Notes under the pieces: model-generated | What the model saw: the letters and a program-made list of their open reading frames with translations, nothing else | Databases searched by the model: none | Told to the model about the DNA's origin: nothing | Program-made: the position numbers and the translations under genes | In this document: positions 11,401 through 22,184 of the stretch, in pieces | Layout of the letters: each line of letters begins with the position of its first letter | How positions within the stretch are numbered: the first letter of the stretch is position 1 | Assembly: GCA_037043455.1 (NCBI GenBank) | Contig: JAWPHD010006792.1 | Location: forward strand, 62,001 to 126,000 | From: Cyrtodaria siliqua | Lineage: Eukaryota > Mollusca > Bivalvia > Adapedonta > Hiatellidae | Length of the DNA stretch: 64,000 nt | Direction of reading: 5' to 3'

Positions 11401-12402
11401 AGGACTACCGCCAGAATATTGTTTGACCAGTTCATCGTACACTATGGTTTCCCAGCAAGGATACATAGTGATCAAGGTCGAAACTTTGAATCACAGATGA
11501 TCAAGGAACTATGTGAAATTGCGGGTACAGAAAAATCCAGGACCACACCTTACCATCCGATGGGGAATGGTATGGTGGAGCGTTTCAACCAAACGTTACT
11601 CAAAATGCTTGGGACCCTTGAAGGCGATCAGAAGTCTGATTGGAAATCTCATGTTCCAACCTTGACGCACGCATACAATGCGACCCGACATGACAGTACG
11701 GGGTTCTCTCCGTACTTTCTTATGTTTGGGAGACACCCAAGGTTGGCCATTGATGCCTTTTTGGGGTTACCTGTTGATGACATGTCTGCAGTTTCACAAA
11801 CAGAGTACGTCGGTAAACTTAAGAAGCGACTCCACCATGCCTACGACACGGCCCGAAGAACGGCAGCACAAAGTGGCCAAGTAAACAAACGCCGTTATGA
11901 TACGACCACAAGGAACGCTGTTATTGTACCCGGCGACAGAGTCCTAGTAAGGAATGTATCGATCCGGGGAAAGAACAAGCTGGCCGACAAATGGGAATCC
12001 TTCCCATACGTCGTGGTTTCCCAACCAAATGAGGACATTCCCGTCTTTGAAGTGAAGAGAGAAGGATCTCGGTATAAGAAGACAAGAACACTCCACCGTA
12101 ACTTGCTACTGCCGTTCATGAGTGTTTCATTGTCTCAAGATACTGAACAACATGCCATAGTACATAACAATACGCCGTTAATGGATGTACCAACAACTCA
12201 AGGTAACGCAGTGATTCCTCGATATGTTATTCCACAACGTCGAGATCATGTCCCACCAGAGCGGACTCAAAATGGCACACAAGAACAGATACTGCACTCC
12301 TCTAGTGAGTCAGAATCTTCTCGAGACACATACTCACCAAGGCCAGACAGAAATAGAAGGAAACCCATGTGGATGCAAACGGGTGACTGGAACCTTGGCT
12401 AG
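8392..12402 (+). CDS. pol: Pol polyprotein (protease, RT, RNase H, integrase), Ty3/Gypsy
   Basis: The 1336-codon frame carries out proteolysis, reverse transcription and integration. In order: aspartic protease with DTGS at residues 39-42; reverse transcriptase with D417 (KLDLKAGYW) and the YLDD box at 480-483; RNase H with D640 (HTDAS); integrase zinc finger H903, H908, C938, C941; integrase core D968, D1027, E1063 with the usual D-35-E spacing. A C-terminal region (about 1175-1240) resembles a GPY/F-type module, with no chromodomain seen. No env-like frame follows. The frame is open from 8356, so translation probably starts by -1 frameshift rather than at the ATG at 8392. All catalytic residues are present and there is no internal stop, in contrast to the damaged gag. 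Confidence 0.97.
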   Translation: MADTENSPRKRVDIFSRLIGKANETVVYINEIETLCILDTGSMITTISEDFYTEMKPKPELHTIDDFIVHGPDGNQLPYIGYIEADVQVPGLGTMDITVPILVVPNTEFNLEVPVIVGTNILRFIPHEGSGIEHLTEEWKSAMAAMSGRQTVGTVKSMNHNDIELKPFETKTISGLVRKQADIESAITESCEGASSRIGICPRVVELNKPGRNARIPVKVFNMSAKSVIIKPRSIICDLQEVKVLRSWEPSADRKDKTDDNDCETDKGKVDEWIHDLKVDLSHVPQDKVKTVKSKLFQWKNIFSSGPLDIGHTKVVKHPINLENPAPFKEPYRPVPPALIEEVREHLNEMIDMGAIRPSQSPFSSNVVVVRKKDGTIRFCVDYRKLNNRTIKDAHAIPRIEDTIHLLAGSKYFSKLDLKAGYWQLELREEDKVKTAFQVGSLGFYECNRMPFGLCNAPATFQRMMERCMGSMNLRDCLIYLDDIIIFSSNFEEHIDRLEAVFQRIQDNNLKLKASKCELFMKEVLYLGHLVSEEGIRTDPEKVSAVEKWPTPRSIKDVRSFLGFSGYYRKFIKDYAKLARPLNDLLIGDSPKKEKKKVKRKPFVWGTPQKDAFESIKQKLSSAPVLAYADYRKTFTLHTDASIQGLGAVLYQETDIIDRVVAFASRSLKPSEKNYAAHKLEFLALKWSVTEKFHDFLYGSKCIAFTDNNPLTYAQTSAKLDATGQRWIASLANYNLHIQYRSGKKNIDADGLSRQRPQQPVQADQTKAIGPDVIKAIAFVVRVDDLVLADTVQAPDETGQDIEESNPPDELLLAHSLCAKDWSKAQHDDPIISEVVRHIRCGTKPMSTTYGSNAATISSYLREWAKLFINDRVLYRRVMVSGQERRQLVLPNKLRDDVFQALHDDLGHQGRDRTLSLFRDRFYWSGLDCFVTEKVRYCNRCIRRKSKNTCAELVPIESSAPMEIVCVDYLSLERSKGGFENILVITDHFSRYAQAFPTKNQTARTTARILFDQFIVHYGFPARIHSDQGRNFESQMIKELCEIAGTEKSRTTPYHPMGNGMVERFNQTLLKMLGTLEGDQKSDWKSHVPTLTHAYNATRHDSTGFSPYFLMFGRHPRLAIDAFLGLPVDDMSAVSQTEYVGKLKKRLHHAYDTARRTAAQSGQVNKRRYDTTTRNAVIVPGDRVLVRNVSIRGKNKLADKWESFPYVVVSQPNEDIPVFEVKREGSRYKKTRTLHRNLLLPFMSVSLSQDTEQHAIVHNNTPLMDVPTTQGNAVIPRYVIPQRRDHVPPERTQNGTQEQILHSSSESESSRDTYSPRPDRNRRKPMWMQTGDWNLG

Positions 12403-12887
12403 TATAGATACTTCCACTATTTTTACTGTGAATTTACGGATATTGTAACGAGTTTTTTTTTATTATTAATATATTCTACCCATTATAGTGTTGGTAGATT
12501 ACATATACTGTATTATGGTTATTATATACAGTAAGGTGATGACTGTTTCATGTACACGTCATAGACTACAGTTGTTTTAATATTCATGTTTATGTAGAGA
12601 GTGGAGGTAGATTGCTAGTAAGTACTTAGTACTTTAGATTGTGTTTGGATTACGTTTGATTACGTCATAAGTTCTGTTTAGGGTGCAAATTGCTTTTATT
12701 ATGCATGGGTATTACTTTAAGTAGCATGTATATCGATTGGAAAGGCAATTTATTTCATATGGAATTGTAATCGTTTGCGTTTCGTACATCGGGTGGCGTG
12801 ACTTCTACATACGGAAAGTTTTTTATATTATGTTTTTTATATTTTAGGAAATGTTGAGGACAACATTTTTGCCGGAGGGAGGAAATA
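12403..12887 (+). other. Gypsy 3' untranslated region with polypurine tract
   Basis: A+T-rich sequence without a gene follows the pol stop. It ends in GGAGGGAGGAAA at 12874-12885, a polypurine tract of the kind that primes plus-strand DNA synthesis, immediately before a TG dinucleotide at 12888. Confidence 0.75.
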
Positions 12888-13740
12888 TGTCATAGGTGCG
12901 ATATTTCAATAAAATAACATCATAAGAAAATATGGTGGTGTTTTATTATCTTTTAATAACCCTTATATACTTCCTATATTATCCATATATTACACAGTAT
13001 ATCCCTGCAAAATAGTTTCCGTAGTTTGTAATGCGTAGTTCGTTCCCGGTTATCGGCCGTAGGACTAACAGGTAAAACAGTATTAATACCTTAATCGCAC
13101 GTTGCATATACCTTACTTCTCCCTTACCTGTGATAATCCTTTGTTATGTAAATTATATGCTTTCGTACATGCGTAACAACTTGCGATCTTCACACTTGAT
13201 GATTGGAAATTGTTGACATGACGTATATATGTATTTCACATACATGTACTTTATTCATATTACTTATTAAAGCATATTTACAACATCTATTACAGGTAAT
13301 ACATTGTAAACTATTAATTGAATAGTATTTCATAATATGCATTAACATGTTGTTAGGAATTGTTGATTTAACTTGGTTTAAATTTGTTCATGGTAAAACC
13401 CTTTGTTGTGGAAAAGACCGTCGGCCATTTTATTGTATATGTAAACAAACACACTTGATGATTGGAAATTGTTGACATGACGTATATATGTATTTCACAT
13501 ACATGTACTTTATTCATATTACTTATTAAAGCATATTTACAACATCTATTACAGAGTGTCGAATCGTCATTAAACATATCCCGACGAGAACCCACAAATA
13601 CATATAAAGGTTGGGAAGCCCGAATAAGTAAAGAGCTACCCCGGCGACATTTGCATACCGGCGCGCCCAATGGAACAGCATGTAAACATAGCAGCCTGAC
13701 CACCGAGATAATATATAGTGCCCCACAATAGCGTAAACAG
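12888..13740 (+). repeat. Probable 3' LTR region of the Gypsy element
   Basis: The region begins TGTCATAGG directly after the polypurine tract and has AATAAA at 12908-12913, as expected for an LTR with its polyadenylation signal. Its right end is uncertain but cannot pass about 13740, where a dispersed repeat also found at 62.2 kb begins. No matching sequence was found upstream of gag, so the LTR call rests on the tract, the TG and the polyadenylation signal alone. A 105-bp direct repeat (13191-13295 and 13450-13554) lies inside. Confidence 0.5.
13191..13554 (+). repeat. 105-bp direct repeat pair, offset 259 bp
   Basis: The sequence starting 'cacacttgatgattgg' and ending 'catctattacag' appears at 13191-13295 and again at 13450-13554 with no difference noticed. 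The 154 bp between the copies is unrelated to them. The near-identity suggests a recent duplication inside the putative LTR. Confidence 0.9.
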
Positions 13741-14690
13741 ATTCATTTACTAAGAATGTATCACCAAATCAAAATACATATTGACAAAGAGAAACTAGGT
13801 ATACAAGTCATAAATGTAAATTACTCAACACATTTAACCAAAAGCGAGCGCTCAAACAAATAACAATTACAGTAACACATACAATTTTACTAAACAGCAA
13901 GGCATGTGACATCACAAACAAAAACGAACTAACAATATGGAGACGTAATATGTAATCTAATCCGATACTTTTGCAAGTGTTTATGTTCAATAGTAGTGTA
14001 ACATTGTCAACAGTTTTATTAAAAGAAGCAACGTCAACGGCATTTGTATCAGCGTCTGCCTTTGTTTCATATATCACCTTTGCCTGTTCCATAATCGGAC
14101 TTCGTTGGTGTATTGCCTGAGTCTGAAATATACGAAAACACATAATTATTTTCAAAATAAAATACTCGTGCATCTAAATATTAGAAGCAATGTTGTTAGA
14201 GAATGCTAGAACATAGTTTCATCTTCAGGGTTTTAAGTTACTAGTTTGCAATGTAAATTCTAACTTTTTCAATTGAAATATATGAGAAATATATGTCAGT
14301 ATTGCAAATAAATAAAAAGATAATTTCAAAAACATTCGACCTGTCGTTTCACTCGTTGGCTAACACATAAACATAGATTAAACAATTAGGTGTCACGTAA
14401 TATACGAAGGAAGATCCAAATATAATTCACACAATTACATTTAATCTCCAAATGTGACGTAATGAAACATGTGTTCCGTGTCCCCTGACAGGATATAAGT
14501 ATTTTACTTGGCATGTGCTTTGGACATTACGTCCGGATCTGACGTTAGCTATTATTCTTGTACATTTAATACTACCATTGGGATATTTATCTAATTAGAC
14601 TTAGCACGACTGATTTAATATATACTAACTCGCTATTAATGCTTTTATCTGTACGAGCGATTGGCGTGTTATATAGAGTAATACTGGGTT
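13741..14690. repeat. Dispersed block, copy 1 (also at 62.2-63.6 kb)
   Basis: The block starts 'attcatttactaag' and runs to 'cgagcgattggcgtgtta'. It matches 62188-63610 over most of its length. This copy lacks about 220 bp present in the second (the 62390-62610 part), and the second carries a 5'-truncated retroelement tail that this one lacks. It contains the minus-strand frame 13808-14173. Confidence 0.85.
13808..14173 (-). CDS. Unrecognised small frame with hydrophobic leader
   Basis: The predicted 121-residue product starts with a hydrophobic segment (residues 4-18) like a signal peptide, then a polar stretch containing IMEQAKVIYETKADAD and TVDNVTLL. The same start and the first 75 residues are shared with 62614-62841 on the same strand. 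The similarity stops near residue 70, at a 'gtatcgg' that could be a splice donor, so this may be a first exon. Most differences change the amino acid, so constraint is not shown. I do not recognise the family. Confidence 0.3.
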   Translation of the reverse strand: MHEYFILKIIMCFRIFQTQAIHQRSPIMEQAKVIYETKADADTNAVDVASFNKTVDNVTLLLNINTCKSIGLDYILRLHIVSSFLFVMSHALLFSKIVCVTVIVICLSARFWLNVLSNLHL

Positions 14691-16985
14691 ATATCGGACA
14701 CCTTCGGGAATTTTCTTATATACGCACCGTTAGAAAAACAATACAAGGATAAACTCGGTTGTTACTAGTGTTACGATTTCAGTCCGATGTGCTATAATAC
14801 GAATACGTTCCACAAATGTATTTTAATCGAGTAAACACGTGTTTGAAGTAATAAACCATCGGCCGGGGGAGTATCGGACATCAGAAAAAGGTTCATCGGA
14901 CATGCATTTTTCAACTAATATGAAGTCATTTAATATGTTAATAACAAATAAACATGATTACCAGCTAGTAGTAGGTATTTTATTAGTAAATGAGAATTAT
15001 TGCGTCAGAAATACAAAGCCTACGAGGCTATGAACAAAACATGAATTGCGTATAACATGTTCTTATACAGTTATGATAATTTTAAAATGGCGCAAATGCT
15101 TAAAGATCTCACTACACACTTAGCTCCCTTGCATGTGACTGTAGGGTGATTCTTACACCATATAAAGTAGGGGTGTGTTCTTCGGTTTGAGATGTTTTAA
15201 TAATTGCCAATGGATATTTTCTTTTCTTGTTGCAGGTGGGAAAACAATAGTGTGAGGTTGGATGAACAGCGATTAGACGAAACTGACAGCAAAATGTGAC
15301 ACATTTGTGGGTGCTCAAAATGCGTATGAATTTAGGTGCAAACTGTTTAGTGAAAGCCGAAAAGAGTACCTTGACTGCCACCACTCACATTAAAAAACAA
15401 ACAAACTGGGCTATGTACCAGATATTGTGAATTTTTATGAGCAGCAGTAACTGTATTTTCCCAAAAAAATACTTTTAGACTGTAAATGCTTGATTCAGAA
15501 TGGAAAATTTGACTTTACTGCCTATGGCCAACACAGTAAAATCGAAGTGTGTTGTGAGAACTAAAGGTACATATTCAGAGGAAAACACTGAAATCAGCTC
15601 TAAATAAACGAGGACAAATCAGTACTCAGCGGCGATTCGAAAATAGAGACCCTTGAACGAAAAATTAGGTGAAGGTAATGTGTACCTTCACCTTCTTACC
15701 ACAAATGTTAGCCCTACGACGAGAAAAGGAGTAACGTGCTTAAAACCCTTTCTATAAACATGCACCTACTCGCAGGCCAGTTGTCTTTAAACAAATCGAA
15801 AAAGAAGATAAGCGCATGTTGATCTTCTCTGATCTCAGAATTGTAAGGTCATCATAATGTTTCAATACTTTAAACTATATTCTTATGAAACAGGTGTGGT
15901 GCAAATAATGTTAGTAAGTGCGGCCCATATACTTGTACAAGCACTTAATGCACAAGGGTAAGTTCTTCCCTCATACATGTACATACATTTAATAAATACC
16001 AAGGCCTATTCTACCGTGAAATGGATTTGCCATATTATTTTGAAGTACATGCCTTTTGAATTTAGTAAATTGCAACTGATTTTCTCATAACGCGGGAACA
16101 GTTTACAAAATCTTACGGTCGCTATTTATTTTTTTTGTGTGCGTTTTTTTTTTCTACAGCGAAACCGTCGTGTACAATGAATTAGTCCCAGGTTAACACC
16201 CATCACTATGTGAATTACCAGAGGCCCGTGAAATGATGTTATTTAGGGTTTAGTTAGAATTAAAGGATAGTACATTTTACTTATTTTAGAAGCGTAGCGG
16301 TCTAGTTTTCACAAGTAGCTGTGACGATTCGTTTCTTATTGTTTTCTGGTAAAGTAGAGAGGGAAATGTTAATATTGTAAATATTATTTAGATTTAGATC
16401 TTCATCGCTAATTTATTAGATCAATAAACGATACGGTTATTATTTTCCAGGCAAAAGTACCTGCACATCTCTATTCAACACTCTTCATTAATTGCATAGT
16501 CTCAGGTGAGATTTCTGTCCGATACAACCCAATGCGAAGTTAAAGTTACTTTTTACACATGGGGTTTATCGGACACTTGTTTTTTTTCTATCTTTTAATA
16601 TTTTCCCCCTGAAATTGAAAACGTTTTGCGTTTACATTTCTTTTTTTTAATTATTAAATAAACAAAAGAAAACAAAGGTAAAAGAATTTCACATTCATTA
16701 TCCTTTAGTTTCTAGTTGTGAAACCGATGTTTAAAATTCCCGCGCTTTCTTAGTTTTCAGTCAGATAACGAAAGGATGATCACTACTACAATCTGGTCCA
16801 TAACCAATCAAAACAGTCAATACATTTCGTCACTTGTGCTTACGTATTTGTGTTTATGTAGGACAGAAATGTAAACAGACAGGAATAGCAATGCAGTTAC
16901 AGTAGTATAGCATTTATTAGAGCTATAAATACAGATATTTTGAACTGTCATGTCAAGTTACATGTTCAACGTCATATTCATACCA
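14691..16985. other. No gene seen; A+T-rich intergenic sequence
   Basis: Nothing codes convincingly. The phrase 'atcggaca' recurs (near 14694, 14873, 14895, 16567). Two polypyrimidine-AG acceptor-like sites occur (ending near 15235 and 16158) but are followed by only about 20 or fewer open codons. Confidence 0.6.
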
Positions 16986-16989
16986 TAGC

Positions 16990-17420
16990 TCAATTTGTAG
17001 ATTTTCTTCTCAACCGTTTATGAATCAAACCGAGACTGCAATATTTGTTTGTATTCATCGTGTTCGGCGATTGACAGATTCATTATTTTTATCATCATAT
17101 TTTTAAAACAAAGTATATACTTTAGATAGCGCATGTATCTCAATCGTGTATTGTACGTCAAGCTTTACAAACTTGGAACGTTAAAAAACAGTAATTGTTG
17201 TAAGACCCTTTAAATCATAGAAATGATTAAATCATAGTTATTCAGGCGAAACTAACTGGGCTATCGAGATTATAGGCGGGGACCCAAGCCTGAAAAAAAC
17301 GAAAACGTTTACCCGGAAAGATATATTCCTGATATATGTAACCACTGTATGGACTTCTGGCAAACTTTGCATTTCGTAACAGCATCACGATTTCTACGGT
17401 AACCCATTCGTACCAAGTCA
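16990..17420 (+). repeat. Dispersed repeat pieces, inverted partner of 21.0-22.3 kb
   Basis: At 16995-17070 lies the phrase family 'accgagactgcaatattt', found also at 22185-22260 (minus), 39660-39700 and 60310-60370. At 17262-17420 lies a piece matching the reverse complement of 21020-21205 (shared 'acccggaaagatatat', 'ccactgtatgga', 'tttgcatttcgtaac'). Confidence 0.75.
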
Positions 17421-17609
17421 ATATATGAAAATCGCTGAACAAACAGTCAAAGGAAAATAAACAAATTTGCACACGTCCTTTTCGGCAAATACAGTTCCAG
17501 TATTTGAAACCTATATGTGTATATGAAATATCAAACTACAGAATCAAGACCTGATTATGTTACACTTTACTAATTTTAACAAGAGTTATAGGCCTATTAT
17601 GAATTTTGT

Positions 17610-18400
17610 TTTGTCTTGTGCCAGGGATAATGCGAATTTCTTGTGTTCACAGTAACTGCAGTAAACGGTTTCCGATTTCCACTAAATGTTGTATGGTGTT
17701 AGGCCTTATACCTACAGGGCCATTGAGAAGTTCAATACTGAGTAAAACTGACACTTGCTTTAAAGAGTTATTTCCCACTATGTTATTGAAAGAATAGGCA
17801 CATTTTAGCTTCAGTACACACATTACTTTAGAAAACGGATTCCGATCTTCACATTATTAAGTGTATGACTTTATATGAATATGAACTTTGACAAGATGAC
17901 ATTGAGCAGAATTGACACTTGCCTTACTGAGTTATTGCCCTTGATTGCAAAAATGCAAATTTCAGCTTTCGTACGCAATACATTAAATAATTTGGTTTCG
18001 ATTTTCACACAGTTTGGCGTATAACTTTATATCAAACGGATTTCAGACAGGTTAGACGAGTATGAAGTTATTGCTCTAAATTGTCGAAAAATTCGATCGT
18101 CTGATTGTTTCCTACTTTCCTTTGAAATATCATCAACTACTATGTAATATTCTAATTGGACAAAGAGGATATCGTCCTCTGACTAAGGAGTGTGATTGTT
18201 TTCACGATGATTGAATTTGATTTTCCATGCTTTTTGGGGTAATATTAATAAGGTCTCGGTTTTGTTTGACAATGAGAACAATTGAGGAGTGGTTTACAAA
18301 GTTATCGCCCTTGATGTTTGCAAATATTTAAATTTCAGACAGTACACAGCAACTTCAGTAAACCAGTTCTGATTCTCACTTATATTTAGATGAAGGGTTT
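17610..18400 (+). repeat. Diverged tandem repeat, units about 170-190 bp
   Basis: Related phrases recur: 'aaacggtttccgatttcc', 'aaacggattccgatcttc' and 'aatttggtttcgattttc', with 'gacacttgc', 'gagttat' and 'tttcagct' at similar distances. The units are well diverged. The small frame at 17606-17797 is inside and is not a gene. Confidence 0.6.
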
Positions 18401-18889
18401 TGGACAATTACACCATGTGGACTTGTCACGTAGTTGTTTTCGAAGCATTTATATTCATATAAGATAATATTTTTTACACGTATGAAACTAGTTAAGTATG
18501 ACACTACTGTTTATAGACAAATTGTTGGAATCCCAAATGAGAAAGAAATGTGCAACTCTTGTTGCAGATTTGTTTTTGTTTTGTAATGTTAGAGGTTTCA
18601 TTTTTAGTCTTTTACCAGATACGCTTAGGCAGATGTAATCGAAGCCTTTTATTATGACTCTTTGTATATGAATGATATATTGGACAATTACAACCCTTTC
18701 TTTTCTTTACTACATATACTTTCTTTCCAAAGAACTTCACCTCAAAAAAGCTAATATTTCTCATAGTTGCTATATCTTCTTTACTCGATTTACATCTCGC
18801 GATTGAAACTGAGAAATAATAAGCAAACACTATGACAAGAGAGATCATTTCAATTTTGACACTGTTAAAGGCACGACTAGACAATATTA

Positions 18890-19130
18890 AAGACAACCAT
18901 CGAACGTTACCGTCCTTTCAGGATTAAGGTAGACGTCATCATAGGTCCACAATCTTTCCGACGATCGCACCATCAAGTGGAAAGCAAAGCCGAGAACTGT
19001 AAATGGGCCAACTACTAAACATGCAGTGCGTTTAAAAATAATAAGGTGAAAACCTCCTTTGATAAGCCTTGAAACAGTGATCATTACCCACTCTTTATCA
19101 GGATCACCATGTGACTCTGTCAACGTCTTA
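18890..19130 (-). pseudogene. Penelope-like-type retroelement, C-terminal fragment
   Basis: The minus-strand frame (18887-19123) contains FKRTACLVVGPFTV followed by FAFHLMVRSSERLWTYDD. The longer relics at 57936-58358 and 43174-43581 have the corresponding LQRTACLVVDPFTV and LQRTACFVIDPSTV near their C-termini. It is a short remnant of the end of the reverse-transcriptase protein, with no catalytic part. Confidence 0.6.
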
Positions 19131-19819
19131 GAAAATAGTCTGCAATTACGTCATAATTTGTCACATGACCATAGCTAAAATATCAAAATGGTTATCAGAA
19201 GTTTTCTCCGCGACCTGACACCACTTATGCCATGGGTTGGTGCTGAGTGGTAAAAAATAGAACGGAACTCCGCTTACTTTGGACATTTTTGATGAATTTA
19301 GGTTAGTATTTTAATTTTAGGTAGGCTGTTTAGAGATATGAAATTTTAGAAAGTGATGGTAAGAACAAAAGCTATACTGCAACCCTATGGAAAACACAAT
19401 GGTAGAGTCCATTTTGATTGTTTTAATGGCGGAGTGATATGCCAAAGAATACATTTTATTCTACCGTATTATAATGCTGAGCAAACATTAGTGTTTATTC
19501 ACTAAAATAAATACTGAATAAGAGCAATAAGCTTATATTTGAAAAGGTTTGCGTGACGTTTACTGCATTCTTTTTCAAGAAAGTAATAACGACTAAAATA
19601 TATTAATCCAAGAGTTAGCATAAGCTTTAGCAAAATATTGTGTTGCGTGATCTACAGCGGCATTATGACAGGACGTTATACCTTTGGAGATGTTTGTAGT
19701 GGTGCAGACACTAGAAATAGGAAGAAAGTGTGCTTCATTAGGCTGTTTTTGTAAATTAGGAATCCCGTACATAGTTGGAAGTTTGTTTTGCTTTTCATCT
19801 ACTCCAGCTTTAATAGTGC
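19131..19819. other. No gene seen
   Basis: A+T-rich sequence separating the minus-strand and plus-strand retroelement remnants. It lies at the approximate centre of the inverted layout of 17.0-22.3 kb. I see no repeat or gene in it. Confidence 0.5.
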
Positions 19820-20710
19820 TTCATTGAGTTTTATATCCGGACAAACCTTTGCAAAGGTTTATTATCATAACCCTGATTTACTTAAAGTATTGTCAGAACT
19901 CTTCTGCTACAAGGTCTGTCACAACGTGAATACTATGGGGACTATATGTACAGACTTTTTAAGATTATTGGTCATTATCACATTCACACAAACTGTGTTA
20001 AACTTGTTAACAAATATAACAAAATAGGACATGACCCTATCATTCTGCAATGCACTGCATGTTTAGATGTTGACCCATTTACAGTTCGCCACAATGCTTT
20101 ACAATTAATGTTGCGATGACCCGACAGATTTTGAACCATATGATGACTTCTACTCACAGGCATTTATTAGGATATATAGTATACAAGGCTAGAGAGAATA
20201 TAGTTATAGTATATGTATATAGTAAAGGGCCTTCTTTTGCTCTCTATCTCTATCCTTCTATACTATATATCGTAATGAATGCATGTGCTTCTACCTAAAT
20301 AGGGCAAGGGATGGTAACGCCTAATTTTTGACTTTAATATTGTCTTATCGTCATCATTCTTTTTTTGTCCTGGCTTCTGAAAAGTATTTGCTTTGTGGCT
20401 TTCTGGGAATTTTTATTCATATATACATGATCATTTTGTGTTTTACTTATATTGCCTACCAATTGCTATTAAAACTTCCTAGTTTGTAAGGGGTTATAGC
20501 CTGGCTGGTCGAATTTTATTGGAATGAAAATAGGGTAAGAGTGAGGTATGGTGCACTCTAGAATCTGGTTTAACCCCAACAGCCTTTATGTCACTGACCA
20601 TTCCAAGGAGGTACCCATATCGTCACTGACCATTCCAAGTAGGTACCCATATGTCAACCGTTTGAGTTTGCCATTTAGCATACTTTTCTCTTTGCTATCC
20701 TTGTGATTGG
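19820..20710 (+). pseudogene. Penelope-like-type retroelement, C-terminus plus 3' tail
   Basis: Plus-strand codons near 19838-19890 give GQTFAKVYYHNPDLL, matching KTFAKFYYRNPYLL of the 57.9-kb relic. At 20035-20145 frames resemble the 'ILQ-TAC' C-terminal segment. The untranslated tail follows: 'gtggctttct' (20395), 'agggtaagagtgaggtat' (20531) and 'gaccattccaag'. Several stops and frameshifts make it non-functional. Confidence 0.65.
20590..20652 (+). repeat. 32-bp tandem duplication in the retroelement tail
   Basis: The unit 'gtcactgaccattccaagga...acccatat' is present twice head-to-tail, with one change noted in the second copy. Other tails in the window have this segment only once, so this is a local duplication. 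Confidence 0.85.
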
Positions 20711-21014
20711 TGTTTGTTTCAAATACGTGTGTTTGGTTGACTGACTGTGTTCTGTGAATGTTATATTTCCTTCTCTACTTTTATACCATAATTTGTTTCT
20801 GACTCGAAATAGAATATGGATCACATTTAGCACCATCTGCCCGCCATCTTCAATCTTTAAACCGCTTTTGATTTAAAAAAAATAATTGAAAATTGCATTC
20901 GACATAAACCGAATATAATCAGGCGTGCTTATGTCTTATTTACGTATAAAACAAAATTATATCGCTACAATATAAACTTGTACACATTTTTTCTTTGAAT
21001 ATCAATATTTTCTT

Positions 21015-21490
21015 ATCACTTATGGGCTTCCGTAGAAAATGCGTTGGTGTTACGAAATGCAAAGAATACCATTAATCCATACAGTGGTTTCGTATAGAGT
21101 ACAGTTTCTGCTATTGATATGCAAACAATCACGAGTATATCTTTCCGGGTAAACCAAAAGTGTTTTTTTGCACGATACGAGAAGTTGGGTCCCTGCCTAT
21201 TAAGTCACTAGTAGACAATTACGAAATTCCATATGTATCAATGGAATGATTCACTATCGGTTGAGTTAACCAATATGTCACTGCTGCGTTAGAATACATA
21301 CTGAAAAAGGAATCCCTTGGAAGCAACAAACAAGTAAAACAAGTAGCAGGCTTGGTTTTATTGAGTCTGTTTATGAGAGATAATATAAAATGACTCATAG
21401 CACCGGCTTTAGCAATAGTCTACTTTACTCTAACTATCGGGCTTAATGGTCCCAAGGACCAGTAAATATTAGCACTACATATTTGTAGTC
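21015..21490 (-). repeat. Dispersed repeats, inverted partner of 17.3 kb and copy of 39.0 kb
   Basis: Positions 21020-21205 match 17262-17420 in reverse complement. Positions 21300-21490 match, in reverse complement, 38935-39130, and match 61740-61925 and 61980-62165 in direct orientation (shared 'ggaagcaacaaac' and 'gtagcag'). Confidence 0.75.
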
Positions 21491-21934
21491 GAGATGATTT
21501 TCTTGTGCGTATTAATTTGAAGAAAAATGCATAGAAAGGGTTGACAAAGTGGTGCGATATTCGATTAGACAGTTAAGGAAGATTAATATCATTAAATAAA
21601 TAACGTGATTATATTATCACGATTAACTTAAATGTAATGAATATTCACGTCCCTGCAACCATTTTGCTAAAGGTAATTCCTTTTTCGTTAAACTAAGTGC
21701 GAAACAAGCATAAAACGGAATGAACAATAGTTTCAAGTTTACTTTATTAGGAACTATAAAAAATACATCGCGCGATCACTAACAATTGGCGAAGACAAGG
21801 ACACGTGGCGATATTATCGCGCATGTATTTGTATTTGTGAAATGTCAATATATTTAGAGCCTATTGTAAATTATGGTGTACATCACACTTGAAACATAAA
21901 CATAGATGCTATCACCGCTTCGTTTATGACAGGT

Positions 21935-22165
21935 GACTGGTAAGGACGCTGAGTTTGCAACCTTCTCTCCTCTCACCGCCGCGGGATCGAATCCCACAGA
22001 GACCTTGACTTATAAGAGCGAAAGTTTTGATTCGTGCGGATGGAGGGAGGTCTATAGTACAGCTTCATAGGGGTTGATTGTCAGCATCCACTACTAAACA
22101 ATTTCACCACCATATGTAGCCTAAAATGTGCTGAACATGGCATAAAACAACATTCAATCAACCAA
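21935..22165 (+). repeat. tRNA-derived SINE-like element
   Basis: A box-B-like GGATCGAATCCCAC (about 21984) lies about 40 bp after a degenerate box-A region. The body ends in 'aaaacaacattcaatcaacc', a tail close to that of the elements at 24.6 and 36.8 kb, which suggests a shared LINE partner. tRNA identity is not recoverable. Confidence 0.55.
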
Positions 22166-22184
22166 AAATGTATGAAGCGGGAAA

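Noticed and set aside
12403..12887. env-like gene after pol
   Set aside because: No frame of useful length or membrane segment between pol and the polypurine tract.
15213..15300. Strong splice-acceptor-like site followed by about 20 codons
   Set aside because: The frame ends quickly and there is no donor or homology.
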